The position numbers were made by a program, and so were the translations under genes. DNA of 64,000 bases from Nemophila menziesii (taxonomy: Eukaryota > Streptophyta > Magnoliopsida > Boraginales > Hydrophyllaceae), in contig JARWIR010000003.1 in NCBI GenBank assembly GCA_029959085.1, forward strand, positions 36,319,505 through 36,383,504, given 5' to 3'. The notes below the pieces were generated by a model that had not been told where the DNA came from, did no database searches, and was given only the letters and a program-made list of their open reading frames with translations. Every line of letters begins with the position of its first letter. Positions within the stretch are counted from its first letter, which is position 1. Of this stretch, positions 45,867 through 58,859 are shown one piece after another.

Positions 45867-47363
45867 TGTTGGGACCGGACGTGTCATAAAGTAATAAATA
45901 TGAAAAGCGCACACACTTCGAAATTAAGATTAACTCTCCGCAAGTCAATTGGTCGTTACAAGCAATAAGTAAGTAACACGTGTTTGCTCTCAGGGATTTA
46001 AGTAGTTACTCTAATTCATGTTTGATTTTAGCTTAGAGGTTTTAAAATGTTTATATTAAAATAAGCAAAGAGAATGAATATTTTTTTTCCAAAGTCATTT
46101 AAACTAATTATGCATGAAAGATAAAAGCTAAGGATGCTAGTAAGAATTTATCCTATTGAATTGCGTTTCTATGAATAAGGGTAAATTGGTGATGTTTCAC
46201 AATCGCCGGGATTCAAATACACTCTAAGTAGTCCCCGCCCGTGTGATCTTAGACCTCAACTTAACATGCTTAAGGTTTTCGAGTGAAATATTTCCCTGGC
46301 CCTAATGACTAATCGTGGACAAGACCATCTGAATCTGTGCACTTGGCGCTTATGTACTAGGTCTGTAATTTTACCCCCCGTCTAGGTGTTAGCTCAATTA
46401 CAAAAGATACCTACTACTTGGCCAGAGCATAAGAGTATTTATAAAAAATACATAAACAATAGAATAATAAATTAAACCCAATTCTATGAAATACAAATAT
46501 CCCAAATTAACTTAACATCAAAAGAATAATAAATCTTTCTCATATGTATAATCCTAAGCAAAAATGTAATTAAGCATAATAAAACCTTTGTATGATGTAG
46601 TTTATAAATAATCCATAGACAAATTAAGACTAATACTAATTTACCCTAAAGGTTTAGAGATGAAGAAGCGTGTAGCGGTGAAGCTCCAACGTTGCTTCTT
46701 CCTTCTCTAGATCTTCCTAACTGCTTTTGTGGTTGAATTTCTTTTTGGAAACTGATCTATGGCGGCCAAAAGATGAGTTATTACTAATATGAGCATATAT
46801 ATATATATATATATATATGATGTTTTAAACTTTTGGGTGGGTTTTGGACTCATTAAAATGACGTAGCCCATCCCAAAAACGTTTTACTTCAAGATGGGAC
46901 AAGTTCGAGTCATGCCAGCTACAGAATGCATAACTTCTTCGTTACATCTCCTAATTGAAAAAATCTTAGTTTCTACGCGATCTTGATTCAGAGCCCTAAA
47001 TAATGTCAAAGGGATCATACAAATTCTTCGTCAATCTCGCATGGCATCGAAAGCAATTCACTTTCTAATTCTGGTCGGCAACCCTTTCACTTTCTAAAAA
47101 CGGTTTCTTAAACCCTTTGTTCTTGGTTTCCTTTTTGATCTTCTTTCCTCGACTCCTTATCCATGTCTTGTTCCATGTACCTAATATCTTCAAATTTAAT
47201 AAACAAGTTACACGCAAATAGCTCCAAAAGTAACAACTATCCAAAGCAAGATAAGATATGAGAATTTATCAAATAATAGGGAAAAATTCCTCAGCTGGGC
47301 ACAAAAGGAATATAAAAATATGTCTCACAGTGGTATTAGTTCATCACACAAAGGGATACATCA
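45867..47363 (-). repeat. LTR of element D
   Basis: 1497 bp, TGATGTATCCC (minus, at 47363) to the end at 45867. It is similar in layout (GTTTGCTCTCAGGGATTTAAG block) to the LTRs of A and B but clearly diverged. It includes a (TA)n run at 46796-46818. Confidence 0.75.
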
Positions 47364-47522
47364 AGACCCCCAACTCAAAATGTTTTCGTCCCGACAAATG
47401 CTTCATATACTGTATCACCCTCAAAGTTGTATATCTTTTATCGAATTTGGAGGTGATAACAATAGAGTATTAGGTGGAGAATACATCCTAATATCTTCTA
47501 GTTATGTCTCTTTTTCAACCAA

Positions 47523-48274
47523 TTACTCAATATTTGATTCCTCTAAACCTAACTTGGTTGGTTCTTCAATGGCTGAAAAATCATCTGTAGAAGGTTCAAA
47601 ATCATCTTCAACTTGACTATCAACAGTTACCTCGTCTACGCTTAGCGTGGTTGGTTCTTCTATCGTTGAAATCTCCAGTTCACTAGGTGCAACTTGTGGC
47701 GATTCCACTTCACTCTCATCTTGAGAGCTAAACTCTTCAAACAACTCGAACCAAAAACCACTATCAATTTGAATGGCATCATCATCAAAATTTGTACTTT
47801 GGACAGTTTGCATAAATGGTACTTGTTGTAACTTTTAAATTGTTTTTGTGAGTTGCGTCAATCGTTGCTCCATAATATGACGTTGATGTTGCATGTCTTG
47901 CACTGATTATGTGGTAGCATTGATTTTTTCCTCACTATTTATAATATTGACCATTGAAGCATCAATGAAACAAGTGAGTGCATCTTCAAATTGGTTGAAC
48001 CTTTCTTCATTAGCTCTTGCGCCTTCTTTCCTCACGTTCATGAAATAATGCATTGTTAGGTGAAGTTAATTCAGAGAATGCTCATATGTTAGTTGTGGTG
48101 GAGCTTGAACTTGATAGATTGGACCTCATTGATAGAAATTTTGATGTATTGGATGAGAGATAGTAATTTGATTTACAACTCCACTCATATTTATTCGTTG
48201 GAAGGGACATTCTTCCCAACGATGCCCAATTATCCCGCAACTTGAACAACCATACCCATCATTCATTAACACAA
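47523..48274 (-). pseudogene. zinc-knuckle-only gag remnant of element D
   Basis: The ATG near 48274 begins a frame that reaches a CX2CX4HX4C knuckle (CSSCGIIGHRWEEC) within about 15 residues, then a Gln-rich region and an acidic Glu/Ser/Pro linker (47813-47523) like the gag-protease linker of A and B. The capsid upstream of the knuckle is absent. Several stops break the frame. Confidence 0.6.
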
Positions 48275-48387
48275 GGGAGTTTGCCATACCTAAAGAAAAA
48301 AATGAAAAGAGACTAAAACAAACATAAAACTGAAAACAAATAAAACTACTAAACTAACTTAAACATAAAATAAAATAACTTTAAAAT

Positions 48388-48403
48388 CACCGGCAGCGGC
48401 GTC
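48388..48403 (-). other. primer binding site of element D
   Basis: Minus strand TGACGCCGCTGCCGGT, the A/B/C site with small changes, a few bases after the truncated LTR start at 48411. Confidence 0.65.
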
Positions 48404-48461
48404 AAAAACTTGTAGGGACTGGGCATGTGATTAAGTAATAAATATGAAAAGCGAACACACC

Positions 48462-49689
48462 TAAAAAATCAAGAGCCACATTTTTTGCTTTGGTATTTAT
48501 CGGACCAATTTTGTATAGTAAAACCGAATTTCTTTTTAGGGGATTCAAATCCTATCCAATCCTAATAATGACTAGTAGTCTAACCATATCAGCCGCCTGA
48601 ACCCTTTGTTAATTAAAGAGTGTCTGGAAATACATTGTTATTCTGAAATATGTTTTCCCTAATCAATTTTGGTAATTTCTTGATTGTTCTTATTTTTCAC
48701 TATATATAGAAAAATGGTGTGGACACGATCTTGGGGATCACGAGCATCAAGGCTCAACCTACTAGCAGAGTACGGAGGGCTCCACAGGAACATAAGAAAT
48801 CCTCATAGACCCAGAAGGGTTCATACACGGAAAGTTGCCAGGACACTGAGACAAAAATAAGTTTTGGAGAACACCCTCGATGCACTTCGCTATAAGATGA
48901 GACCTAATCACAATTTAATGCAAAATGTAGTAGTCGTGAACAAGTTGATACAAGATGTCCTTAGTTGGGGTAATCTCATATGTGAAGAACACAGAGTTTA
49001 TGTTATTTACTATACTTTTCCAAGAGAGATGCGAAGGGGTCTCAAAATATTATGGAGGAATATGTTCATGGGAGACAAGCTACATACAAGTGGCTAATCT
49101 ATGCTTTGACTGAATCTCACGTGTAGAGGCATTATAACAGTTACACTAGGCCAGACCAATGAAACTGTGGATGCATTCTCCAACTACTGATGTGGATGAA
49201 TATAATCCAATTCGTCTCTATGAGGAAGTGAACTTTGAGGAGTCAATTCCTAAGTTAAGGTTTTGGGTTTTGAAGTCGTATGTTAGTTAGAACTTGCAAT
49301 AGGTAGTTTGCTTAGTAGTTTGTTTCTGAATTTTTTTAATCCTTGTTCTTTAGGTATTGCATTAGTTGTTTTCTTTAATTCAGTTATTTGCTCATCAAAC
49401 TTGTATTTTCATTATGTATGAATTCAACTTGTTTCTTTGATTAAAACGTTTTAGTTGTTTTTCATACAATATTGCTCTATTTATGTTAGAGTAAGCGGGA
49501 GTTCTAATAGAACTTAATTTGAAATTAATGAAATTGAATAAATGATTAAGACGAAAAAATATGGTGGTTCATTATTGGGAACATCATGAACTTTCTTTAT
49601 TACTTGTTTTTTATCTTTCTTATTCATTTCATTTGCATTAATAGCATAGAATTGTTAAATAAATGTATGTTACTAATGTAATTCTCTTG
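48462..49689. pseudogene. unidentified transcribed-looking relic
   Basis: A TATATATAG box near 48703 is followed by an ATG at 48714 and a basic frame (RSWGSRASRLNLLAEYGG, HRPRRVHTRKVARTL). A TAA stop follows and the same reading continues at 48864-49097 (MRPNHNLMQNVVVVNKLIQD). No domain recognised. It could be the 5' flank or LTR of copia element E or a separate pseudogene. Confidence 0.3.
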
Positions 49690-49699
49690 ATTTATAAGA

Positions 49700-50825
49700 A
49701 AATGTCATAAAAACCATCATTCAAAAAATTAATAAAGAGAACTATAGCTTTTGGAAAGTCAAGTTACATTATGTTCTAGAAGAACAAGATGTTCTTGAGG
49801 CTATTATAAATTTCATGGCTTAGCATGAGGAAGGCAACACATCTCAAAACAGAAGGGATGTGGAGGCTTATGAGAAGTGTGAAAAAAAACATTAAACTAC
49901 AAGAAGCATCTTGAGAAGCTCCATGAATGACGATCTTATCGATGAGTTTCAACAATACCCCCACTGCTCACGAGATGTAGAATGCTCTTAATGAGAAGTT
50001 TGAGGGTACGGCTGTGACTAAGTTGTGTCGATTGACCATCAAGTTCGATACTTGCAAGAAGAAGCCTAATCAAAACTATGCAGCAATATCTCCGGGAAAT
50101 GTCTAACATGATTATGGAACTTAAGACTGCAGGGCAAAATCCCACTGATGAACAATAGGTTCAAGCTGTTATTCGATCTCTTCCAAAATAATTGAGAGCA
50201 CTTGAAGATAAACTTGACTCACAATGACAACATCAATTTTTGATGATGTTCCCCCCTTGTGATGTTGGAAGATGAACGTCTTGATGCAAATACGACTCAG
50301 GGTCAGACTTATATTGCTGAATCAAGTTCCCACAAAGGTTTTGGAAAAAAGCACAAGAACAATGGGACGAAAAACAAAAATGATCATGCTTCCAAGATAA
50401 ACAAGAATTGTGGTAACAATAAGAAAACGTTTTTTGAAAAACAATAGACAAGATTAAAGTGAAATGCTATAAATGTGACAAGCTGGGTCACTTCGCTTGC
50501 GAGTGCAGCGGACCTAGAAAGATAGCAACGCCATTTACTTTTTGTGACTTTGCTTATGTTTTACCAGTACTGTATTGCTAGATGATTCTAATCCTTTATG
50601 GATTGTGGATTCAAGAGCGAGAGACCATGTAACCAAAGACCGAGAGACATATGTAGAATACTTTCGGATTCTAGAGGAAACAAGGTGGATATATATATAG
50701 GAGACAACAACAAGGTTGAAGTCAAAGAAGTTGGCACTTGAAAGTTGAACTTGCAAGGTGGTCAAACCTTGTACCTGCATGATGTAATTTACGCACCTGA
50801 CATTCGAAGGTACTTGGTGTCAGTC
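49700..50825 (+). pseudogene. copia gag and protease of element E
   Basis: Gag starts with NKENYSFWKVKLHYVLEEQD (typical copia gag), followed by several stops and shifts. A zinc knuckle CYKCDKLGHFACEC is at about 50467-50510. The protease region has NPLWIVDSRARDHVTKD, where the usual DSGAS active site has become DSRAR, so it was inactive before or after insertion of the LTR at 50830. Confidence 0.75.
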
Positions 50826-50829
50826 ACTG

Positions 50830-52585
50830 TGGTATGTGGTCGCTTCTAGAGTGTGATATAAATTCAACACTAAAGAAGAGAAGCAACCATCCTCAAGTAT
50901 ATGGGTCGTTCCAAATAATAGATAAGTAATCAGGATATTCATCTCCATAGGGATCACGACGTTCTGATTAAGTGTTTAAATAAAATTAGAATTGATTGCT
51001 AAAACAAGTAAATGAAATATTTGTTTGGTTTTTGTGTTTGTAAGCTAGACGCAAGAAAGTAAATCTAAAGATAATCTAAACGTGACACTAAATTAACTAC
51101 TAAGATTTTACGCAAAATATGAGAGGTATACTTGAGTCTCACTAGGGAATCACCAAAGTCAATAATCTAATGCATTTGTTTAAGGGTAAAGTAGGTATCT
51201 TGGGACTCTAATATCTTCCTCACTCCCATCAGGGTAGATGTAGGAAGCTATCCTACGGTATTACAGACCCCGTCAGGGTGACTATAAGCTACTTTCAATA
51301 ATAAAGATAATATAAATGTGACACTAGATTAACTACTAAGTTGTTACGCAAAATATGAGGGGTATACTTGAGTCTCGCTAGGGAATGACCAAAGTTAATA
51401 ATGTAATGCATTCGTTTAAGGATAAAGTGGGTATTTTAATATTAGTCGGGACTCTAATATCTTCCTAACTCCCATCAGGGTTGACGTAGGAAGCTATTCT
51501 ACGGTATTACAGACCCCGTCAGGGTGACTATAAGCTACTTTCGAATAATTAAGATTATACCCTATTGGCTACGTGGTTAGTTAAGGTCGCCAGACTCAGT
51601 AATGAACACCACGCGTCTATATCCTAGTTATGTAATTAGACCCCTTTTCGGATGATTGTCGCCACTAACGAATAGCCTAATTACAAAAATGTATCCCTGA
51701 TTAGCTAAGTCATTGATAGTAAACAAGCACAAGAATATACTCAATACAAAATACGCAAGATATTTTAAATTAAATAATCCCAAATTCAAAAAGCATTATA
51801 ATATAAAACTAGGTTTCTTACCGTATTTCGATTCTCAAGTATAATAAATTTAGCACATAAAAAATATAGGAATAACATAAATAAATAGATACATGATTTG
51901 GTGCTGATTTGTTGAAGATTGGTCTTCTCTTCTGCTCCCTACTCGAAGCTATGTTGGTTTTTCCCTCTCTTAAAAATAAGTAGTATAATAAAGTGTACTC
52001 ATCAATTAGGTCTAATAAGCCTTATCTAGAGGTAAAAAACGAATTAGGTCTAACTTTGGCCCAATTAAGTGATTAAAGGGCTCAAAGTCCGTTTTAATAA
52101 ATCTGCACTACTGTAAACTACTTCAGTAAAAAGGCTGTAACTTTTGCATCGTAAGTCCAAATCTACTGAAACCACTTCTCATGTTTCGCTAGCTTAAAGG
52201 CCCATCATTTTCATTTGAACCAGTATGTCTGAATTTGCATCGTTTAGTCCCGGGAAGGGCTACAAGTGATGACTTTCTACTTTGAAGGATTCCTCCACCT
52301 TTACTAGAGTGATGTTTTTCGCTCATTTAACATTTTTTTTATCTTGGACTTTAAATTTAACCTGTTCTCTTCATATTGATGCCTCTTAACATCCATATAC
52401 CTAATAAATTCACAATTAAACACCCGAATTAACGCACAAAAGCTCTAAAAGTACAAATAATTCAGATCTGAAAGAGGAAAGTGAATTATATCAAATTATG
52501 GCAATAAATCAACTAACTAAGTCCAATTTCAACCGAAAATGATATATCCTAAGGGTGTTTTTCTGTCACGAAAAGGGAAACATCA
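50830..52585 (-). repeat. solo LTR, Athila-type, in copia element E
   Basis: 1756 bp, from TGATGTTTCCC (minus, 52585) to TGGTATGTGG at 50830. Flanks are CACTG (50825-50829) and CACTA (52586-52590), a 5-bp target duplication with one change. No internal retrotransposon sequence adjoins it, so it is the usual product of LTR-LTR recombination. It carries a 236-bp internal duplication (51067-51549). Confidence 0.75.
51067..51549. repeat. 236-bp tandem duplication within the solo LTR
   Basis: Copy 1 starts at 51067 and copy 2 at 51303 (both AAAGATAAT). Each contains the CCCATCAGGGT and CCCCGTCAGGGTGAC motifs and shared sequence of the type GCAAAATATGAG and TATACTTGAGTCTC, with scattered substitutions. 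Confidence 0.8.
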
Positions 52586-52644
52586 CACTATTCCTCTAGG
52601 ATGAGGTTTTAAGATGCATTTTTATAACAAACAGTATATGACAC

Positions 52645-54208
52645 TGGTGGTCCTTTGTGTGTTCTAAAAACAAATGCAAATGCTAATCGAACCACAACCG
52701 CAAGTGTACGGTTGTCCCAAGCAGTAATAAGGATAATACAGATTCGTTCCAAGGACGGGATGGTTGACTACAATGTTTAGCAGATAATGATTGGTTGCAC
52801 TTATGAAAGCAATTAAATAAAATATGTTTGTTTGGTTTTGTTTATTAAAACTACTAAATGAAAGACAAATTATAAATGCAAGTAAAAACTAAGACGCAAG
52901 TAAAATGAGTGAAAACGCAGTAAGAGATGTAGTACTTGAGAACGCAAGGATCCTCCCATTCTTATTTCCTAACTTATGTTGTTTAAGGGCTAAATCGGTC
53001 AATTACAATGGTCGGGATTCTAAATTCCTTATACCCCCGTCAGGGTGGACTATAAGGCGATCCTAAAGTGTCACTAGTCCCGTCAGGGTAAATATGATCC
53101 ACCGTTGGATGTTTAAGATTTATTACCTCATTGGCCCTAGAATTAGCTAAGTTCGTCAGAATCAATAGCTTCTATCCTAGATTAAATAATTAATTCTGTA
53201 CCTAAACCCTCCGTCTGGATGATCCACACGCCACATATGTGGAATAGCTTAGATACTAATACCTGTTCTTAGTTCCCGACTCTAAAAACAGTAAATAATC
53301 ACAAATTATCGAAAAGAGTAACAGACCCAATCTAATTTAATTTACATAAACCCAAATTCAACATTCCTTATTTCATAAAATTGGGATTCACCCATTGTTT
53401 GTTCTCAAGCACTATGAAAAGCTTAGCTCATATTAAAAAGAAAAACTAAATTAAAATAATTGGAATTCATATTGTTTACAAAATTAAAAGATAAAAAGAA
53501 CCTAATTTCCAGAATTGGAATGACTACGAACGGAGCTATAGACCCACTCCAGCTCTTGTAGCTTCTTCTTCCTTCCTTCTGTTGCTTCTCTCTGGTGTTT
53601 TAATCTTGTGGAATGTGAATTGAATGAAAAATAGAAGTCCAGACCTCCTTTTATAAGCATAAATTCGGACTAGTGCTTGGACCAGAAAATAAAATACTAA
53701 TTAAATGTCTAAGCCCAAATTCTAAGCCCAGAATCCCGTAACTGCTAATACACCTTCACTAAAACGGCTTTTCCCGATGCGTTATGACTCCGATTGACAT
53801 CATTCCAGTTGCTAAAGTTCCGCAACTTGATAAGGAATGATTTCTCTTCAAAGGTCAGCTGCTAAATCATCGCTTAAGCACCTCGAAATCAGCAATCTAT
53901 GGCCTGGAAAATGGATTTTCAGCTCTAAAAATAATATCTTCGGGATTTATCTTCGAGTCTTGACTCTATTTCACGATCTTTGACTTTCTCCTCGGATTCC
54001 TCTCCTAGCTAACATCTAAAAACCTGTAAACTTTACACTAAAAATACCAATATTACGCGCAAAAGTTTAATAATTCAAAAATGCTAGAAATAAAAAGGAA
54101 ATTCCGGATTATTGCATATTTAGTCCAAAAGTCTATCAAATTAATTAAATAAACACCAAAAATGATGTCTCCTAAGGGTCGAAAATAAGAACAATTAGGG
54201 AGACATCA
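52645..54208 (-). repeat. solo LTR of the element C family, in copia element E
   Basis: 1564 bp, the reverse complement of the element C LTR with a few percent divergence. The perfect 5-bp target duplication GACAC (52640-52644 and 54209-54213) shows a whole element once inserted here and recombined down to one LTR. Confidence 0.93.
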
Positions 54209-56978
54209 GACACTAAGTATTATGGTTCTGGTTTTCTTTCTCATGGTTTGATTGTACTAGATGATGATAACTCGTTTAATAGTGTCTTTTCTTTGAATAC
54301 TTTTTCTAGTAATTATAACGTAGAAAAATGTGTATGGCATGCTAAACTAGGTCATATTGGACAAGACCGTATAAATTTGTTGGCTAAGGCAAAACTTTTG
54401 GGTATATTGAATAAAGTCAACTTGACAACTTGTGAAAATTGTCTAGCAGGAAAGCAAAACGGAAACCATTTGGAAAGGCTTAACGAGATGAGTACCCATT
54501 GTAAGTAATTCATTCAGACATTTGTGGCCCAATGAGTGTTCGAACTAGACATGGGGAATGTTATTTCATCACTTCTATAGATAATTTTACTAGGTTTTGT
54601 TAAGTCTATTCTCATAAATCTTACGCATTGAAATGATTTATGACATTTGTCACTGAAGTAGAAAATTAGTTAGATAGGAAGGTGAAAACTTTAAGAACCG
54701 ATCATGGACGTGAATATCTATCTGACCAGTTTAAAGAATTGTGTGATGAAAAAGGGATAGTAAGACAACTTATAATTCCTAGAATACCACAACAGAATGG
54801 TGTGGCTGATAGGAGGAATAGGACACTCCTATAAATGGTTAGGTCTATAAAATCTTCCAATATCTTATTGGGGAGATTCCTTTCTTACCAATAGTTATAT
54901 ACTTAACTGAGTACCCACAAATACTGTTCTATCAAATCCTTATGAATCGTGGACTGGTAGGAAACCTAACATGTCATTCATGATCTATCTCATAAAATGG
55001 AAAGTTAGGTCCAAGAGGCAAGACGTGTATCTTTATTAGAGTCCCAAATCACTCTAAAGGATACGTATTTGTTGGTGAACATAACGATGAAAGTCTTAGT
55101 GTAATTTAATCACAAGACGTTACATACTTAGAGAATTATTTTCCTAGCAGAGGCAAGGTTGATAGAAATTCTATTTGATGTGAATTAAATGATATCCAGG
55201 AAGATGATGTGCAAACAAATGTGACGCCTGATGAGGTAACACATACTCAAGAAGTAGATATTGATACTCCTCTACATCTTGAGACGGAAGAAACATTTGC
55301 ATCATCTAGTAATCCTATTTCTCATGATTCTCAATCTAAGAGAAGTTCTAGAGGTTTAGTTCCTCGTTGTCAGTTTGAAATAGAAGGAACAATCTTTATG
55401 ATAACAGCACAAGACGAAGAAGAACCTTGAACAGTTAATGAAGCACTTTCATGTCCTTCTAAGAACGAATGAAGAAAAACAATGGAAGAAAAAATTGAAT
55501 CAATGAAGAGAACCCAGGTATGGGAACTGGTTGATCTCCCAAAAGGACATAAGGCGATTGTGAACAAATCGGGTCTCAAAATAAAGAGGAAACCTGATAA
55601 TTATATCGATACGTATAAAGCTCGCAAGGTCGGGAAAGGCTATATTCAATGGTAAGGAATATATTTTGAGAAATTGTTTTCTCATGTTGTTAGATTTACC
55701 TCAATACGTCTTATTTTAGCTAGGCGCATCTCGATCTGGAGTTGCACCAAATGGATGTTAAAACTGCATGTCTAAAAGGAGATTTAGAAGAGGTTATTTT
55801 CATGGAACAACCCTTGGGTTTCATTACAAATGATCAAGAAAATAAATTATGTAGATTTTTGAAATTTATCTATGTTCTTAAGCAAGTCTCGAGATAGTGG
55901 AATTTGAGATTTCATTACGTCATTTCATCAAATGGATTTGAGATGATAAGTGAAGACCACTGAGTTTATGTAAAATGTTCCAAGATTTTTTTTTTTTGTA
56001 ATTTTATCTCTATATGTGGATAACATCCTATTAGATAGGAATGACAAAGAGTTTATTAACGCTAACAAGGAGTGTCTAGCTTCCCAATTTCATATGAAAG
56101 ATATGGGAGAAGCAAATTATATTCTTGGTGTTAAGATTCACAAAGATATGTCTAGACGACTATTATCTTTGTCTCAAGAACCTTACATCATGAATATACT
56201 TGAGCATTTTAGTATGACTAAGTGCAATGCCATTGACACTCCTGTAAGAAAGAGAATAAAATTAACTCTCGACATGTGTCCTAGTACTCCAGAAGAGAAA
56301 CATAAAATGTTTACAATACCATATTCTAGTTCCATTGGTAGTCTTATGTATGTTATGATGTGTATAAGACCAGCCATATGTTATGCAGCAGGTTTAGTTA
56401 GTTGTTTTCAATCGAACCCGGGACAAGAACATTGGAAAGCTGTGAAAAGAATATTGAGATACCTAATAGACACTAAAGATCATGCGTTATGCTTTCGAGG
56501 AGATAGATTACGCCTAGAAGGATATACAGACGCTGAATGGGCTGGTAATATAGATGGGAATAAATCTACCCCAAGTTATGTATTCCTTTTGAATAATTTT
56601 GCAATTTCTTGGAGTAGCAAGAAACAAACCTGTGTATCTTTGTCTACGATGGAAGCTGAATTTGTAGCTTGCTCAGCTGCGAGTTGTTTGGTTGAAAAGG
56701 TTCTTTGAAAATTTAGGATTCTCTAGGATAGTGGGAGTCCAATTACAATATATTGTGATAGTCAAATTGTAATGGGTTATTTGAAAGATCCTAAGTATCA
56801 CAGCAAAACCAAACACATTGATATAAAGTATAGCTTTGTTAGAGATATAATTTCACAAAAGGATGTTACTTTGCAAAATATACCCACGCGCAATATGCTT
56901 GCTGATCCATTCACAAAGTCTATTCCAAGGGATGTATTCATGGATAATGTTAGACCTATAGGATTAAGCAAGATATAA
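54209..56978 (+). pseudogene. copia integrase, RT and RNase H of element E
   Basis: Gag-pre-integrase (CVWHAKLGHIGQDRINLL, CENCLAGKQ) at 54330-54450. Integrase core (HSDICGPM, RTDHGREYL, PQQNGVADRRNRT) with the catalytic Glu of the usual GVAER block read as Asp. RT has MDVKTACLKGDLEEVIFMEQ (55752) and LYVDNILL (56008), so the second Asp of YVDD is Asn. RNase H (GYTDAEWAGN, STMEAEFVACS, HIDIKYSFVRD) ends at 56978. Many stops and frameshifts; not functional. Confidence 0.85.
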
Positions 56979-58380
56979 TGTATAAATATTGCAATTTTAT
57001 GTGCAATATATATATTTTCAATAGTATAGTCACTTAAATATTTCTTTTAATAATACTATGTTTGATATATATTATAATACGTGTGTGTTTTGAAGTATGT
57101 ATGTCCTATAGATTAGGATTGGCCCAATCACATGGGCAATCACCTTTGGCACAAGAAGTGCGCAAAGATGAGACTAACTCATAGTAGTGAAGAACCCTTA
57201 AAATAAATTGAGTTAAGATAGTCGGCTTACCTAATTGTTAAGATGAGATCATAAACATGGGTGATACATATTAAGCTTATATTATGACTGAAGTATAATC
57301 CCACTGTCTACTTAGTCTATTATAACTACATATGAGTTGCTTGATTGATTTCATAGAAAGGTTGATTAATCGAAGAACTCATCTTAGGCAACAAGGCTTG
57401 TCTAATTATATATATGTATAGTATTTTTTATAAAATTATCACATACAATTTTAGATATATGAATAATACCATATATAGCACGTAAGTCATACCACATGTG
57501 CTTTCGACATAAAGGAAGTGAAGATTGATCCCCGTTTCTTCACTGTGTGATGCCTTTGATTTGTGCCCTTATATCTTTTAACTATATCTTGATATTTTGA
57601 TTAGGTGTATGATACTTTAACATATTATCGATGATCATGAATGATTCTATCTAATGGGGTATGTTTCAGAAAGCAACCTAATCAATATAAAAGGACCTAA
57701 GTGTAAATGGAAGACTAAAATGTGTATCAGAGTGTGTGCTTGCAGGTTAACCGATCATGTAAGTCAATACAGACTATAGCATGATATGAGACACATGATG
57801 TTATGACATTGAGATCTTTTTCACATAGATGATGTGATATGGGCCAGATTTACTGAGATATGACCTATTTTGTCAAGTATGATGAATTATTGTAGAAGTG
57901 TGTATATGAGAAGATTTTTTTATGTTACATTGTAATGCATGTGCCTTAAGGGAATGATTGTAACCCCATCATGTGCGAGTTGGAGAATGAAAGAAATAAA
58001 ACATAATTTTTGATTCCATGTCACATATGATGGGAAAGGCATGAGCGTATATGTGAGTTACCTTTGATAAATTCCCAGTTAGATGATGGAGAGAGTGGAA
58101 AGAGTGGGAGAACGGTTTATTAACTGCTAATAAACCAACTCTACAACTCTATAAATAGAGAGTCTCTTTCCCTCACAAAAAACAACAACACATAGCTTAC
58201 AATTAATTCATTTTCCTTCCAAATCAAAATACACATATTAATTCAGAGAATTTTAGGTGGTAGAAACAAAAAACTCACGACCAGAAAGCTGAATTCTTAT
58301 TTTTCATTTCAATCCGCTGCGTAATATTTGTCAAAATGATTCAATATTACAAGAGTTACTAAATTATTACAATGATTCTA
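56979..58380 (+). repeat. probable 3' LTR region of copia element E
   Basis: Non-coding tail after RNase H. CTATAAATAGAG at about 58149 with a downstream CT/A-rich start region looks like a copia U3/R promoter. The 5' copy was not found, so the exact borders are unknown. Confidence 0.4.
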
Positions 58381-58859
58381 ACATGTTCGAACTAATCTAA
58401 GTGAATTCTAGGGTGATATAGTTTTTAGGGTTTGAGAAAGACAAGAGAGTGAATTATAATCAACGAAACAAAATTATAAATATTATATATGAGGAAAACA
58501 ATAAGTGAATCACAACCACATCTTATCATCAAGATCAATGGTTTACAAATACCACATATACCAACATTTTTTTTTCAAAATATACCACCGCCTTAATAAA
58601 ACGATATCGTATGGAACGAGGTCCATATCATGTCAAATAATTTGTCGAGCCAAATAGGGCTATTAACTTTATAAGGCCAAAATGCCATATGTTTTTATAA
58701 TATAAGTCCAAAACTAATCCCTTCTTAACTACTCTAATTAGGGTGCAGTGAAATACCAAAATACCCCCACCTTAGAAGCCCACTGTGAAACACCCAAAAG
58801 CTATTCCCCAAACCCATTATACAGATCCAAACCCATTTAACCTACCCTCCCCTCCCGTC
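58381..58859. other. AT-rich spacer, nothing recognised
   Basis: No frame or repeat supported; ends in a CCC-rich leader just before 58860. Confidence 0.35.

Larger units (their letters stand above)
45867..48461 (-). mobile_element. small Athila-like element D, non-autonomous, truncated
   Basis: One full LTR (45867-47363), an internal part of only about 1.05 kb, a tRNA-Asp-like primer site and the first about 50 bp of the other LTR (48411-48461). Family features are shared with A and B: LTR termini TGATGTATCCC, polypurine tract CTTTGAGTTGGGGGTCT-like at 47364, and the primer site. It has lost capsid, protease and pol. Confidence 0.75.
49690..58350 (+). mobile_element. copia element E, heavily decayed, hosting two solo LTRs
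   Basis: In order: degenerate gag (49700-50450), zinc knuckle near 50460, protease 50585-50825, [solo LTR 50830-52585], 55 bp of pol, [solo LTR 52645-54208], gag-pre-integrase and integrase 54210-54840, RT 55495-56030, RNase H to 56975, then an LTR-like 3' part with TATA box (CTATAAATAGAG near 58149). Numerous stops. The domain order PR-INT-RT-RH is copia. No 5' LTR or tRNA-Met primer site was recognised. Confidence 0.8.

Noticed and set aside
47258..47616. Plus-strand ORFs across the element D LTR end
   Set aside because: They run antisense over the LTR, polypurine tract and gag linker; no domain.
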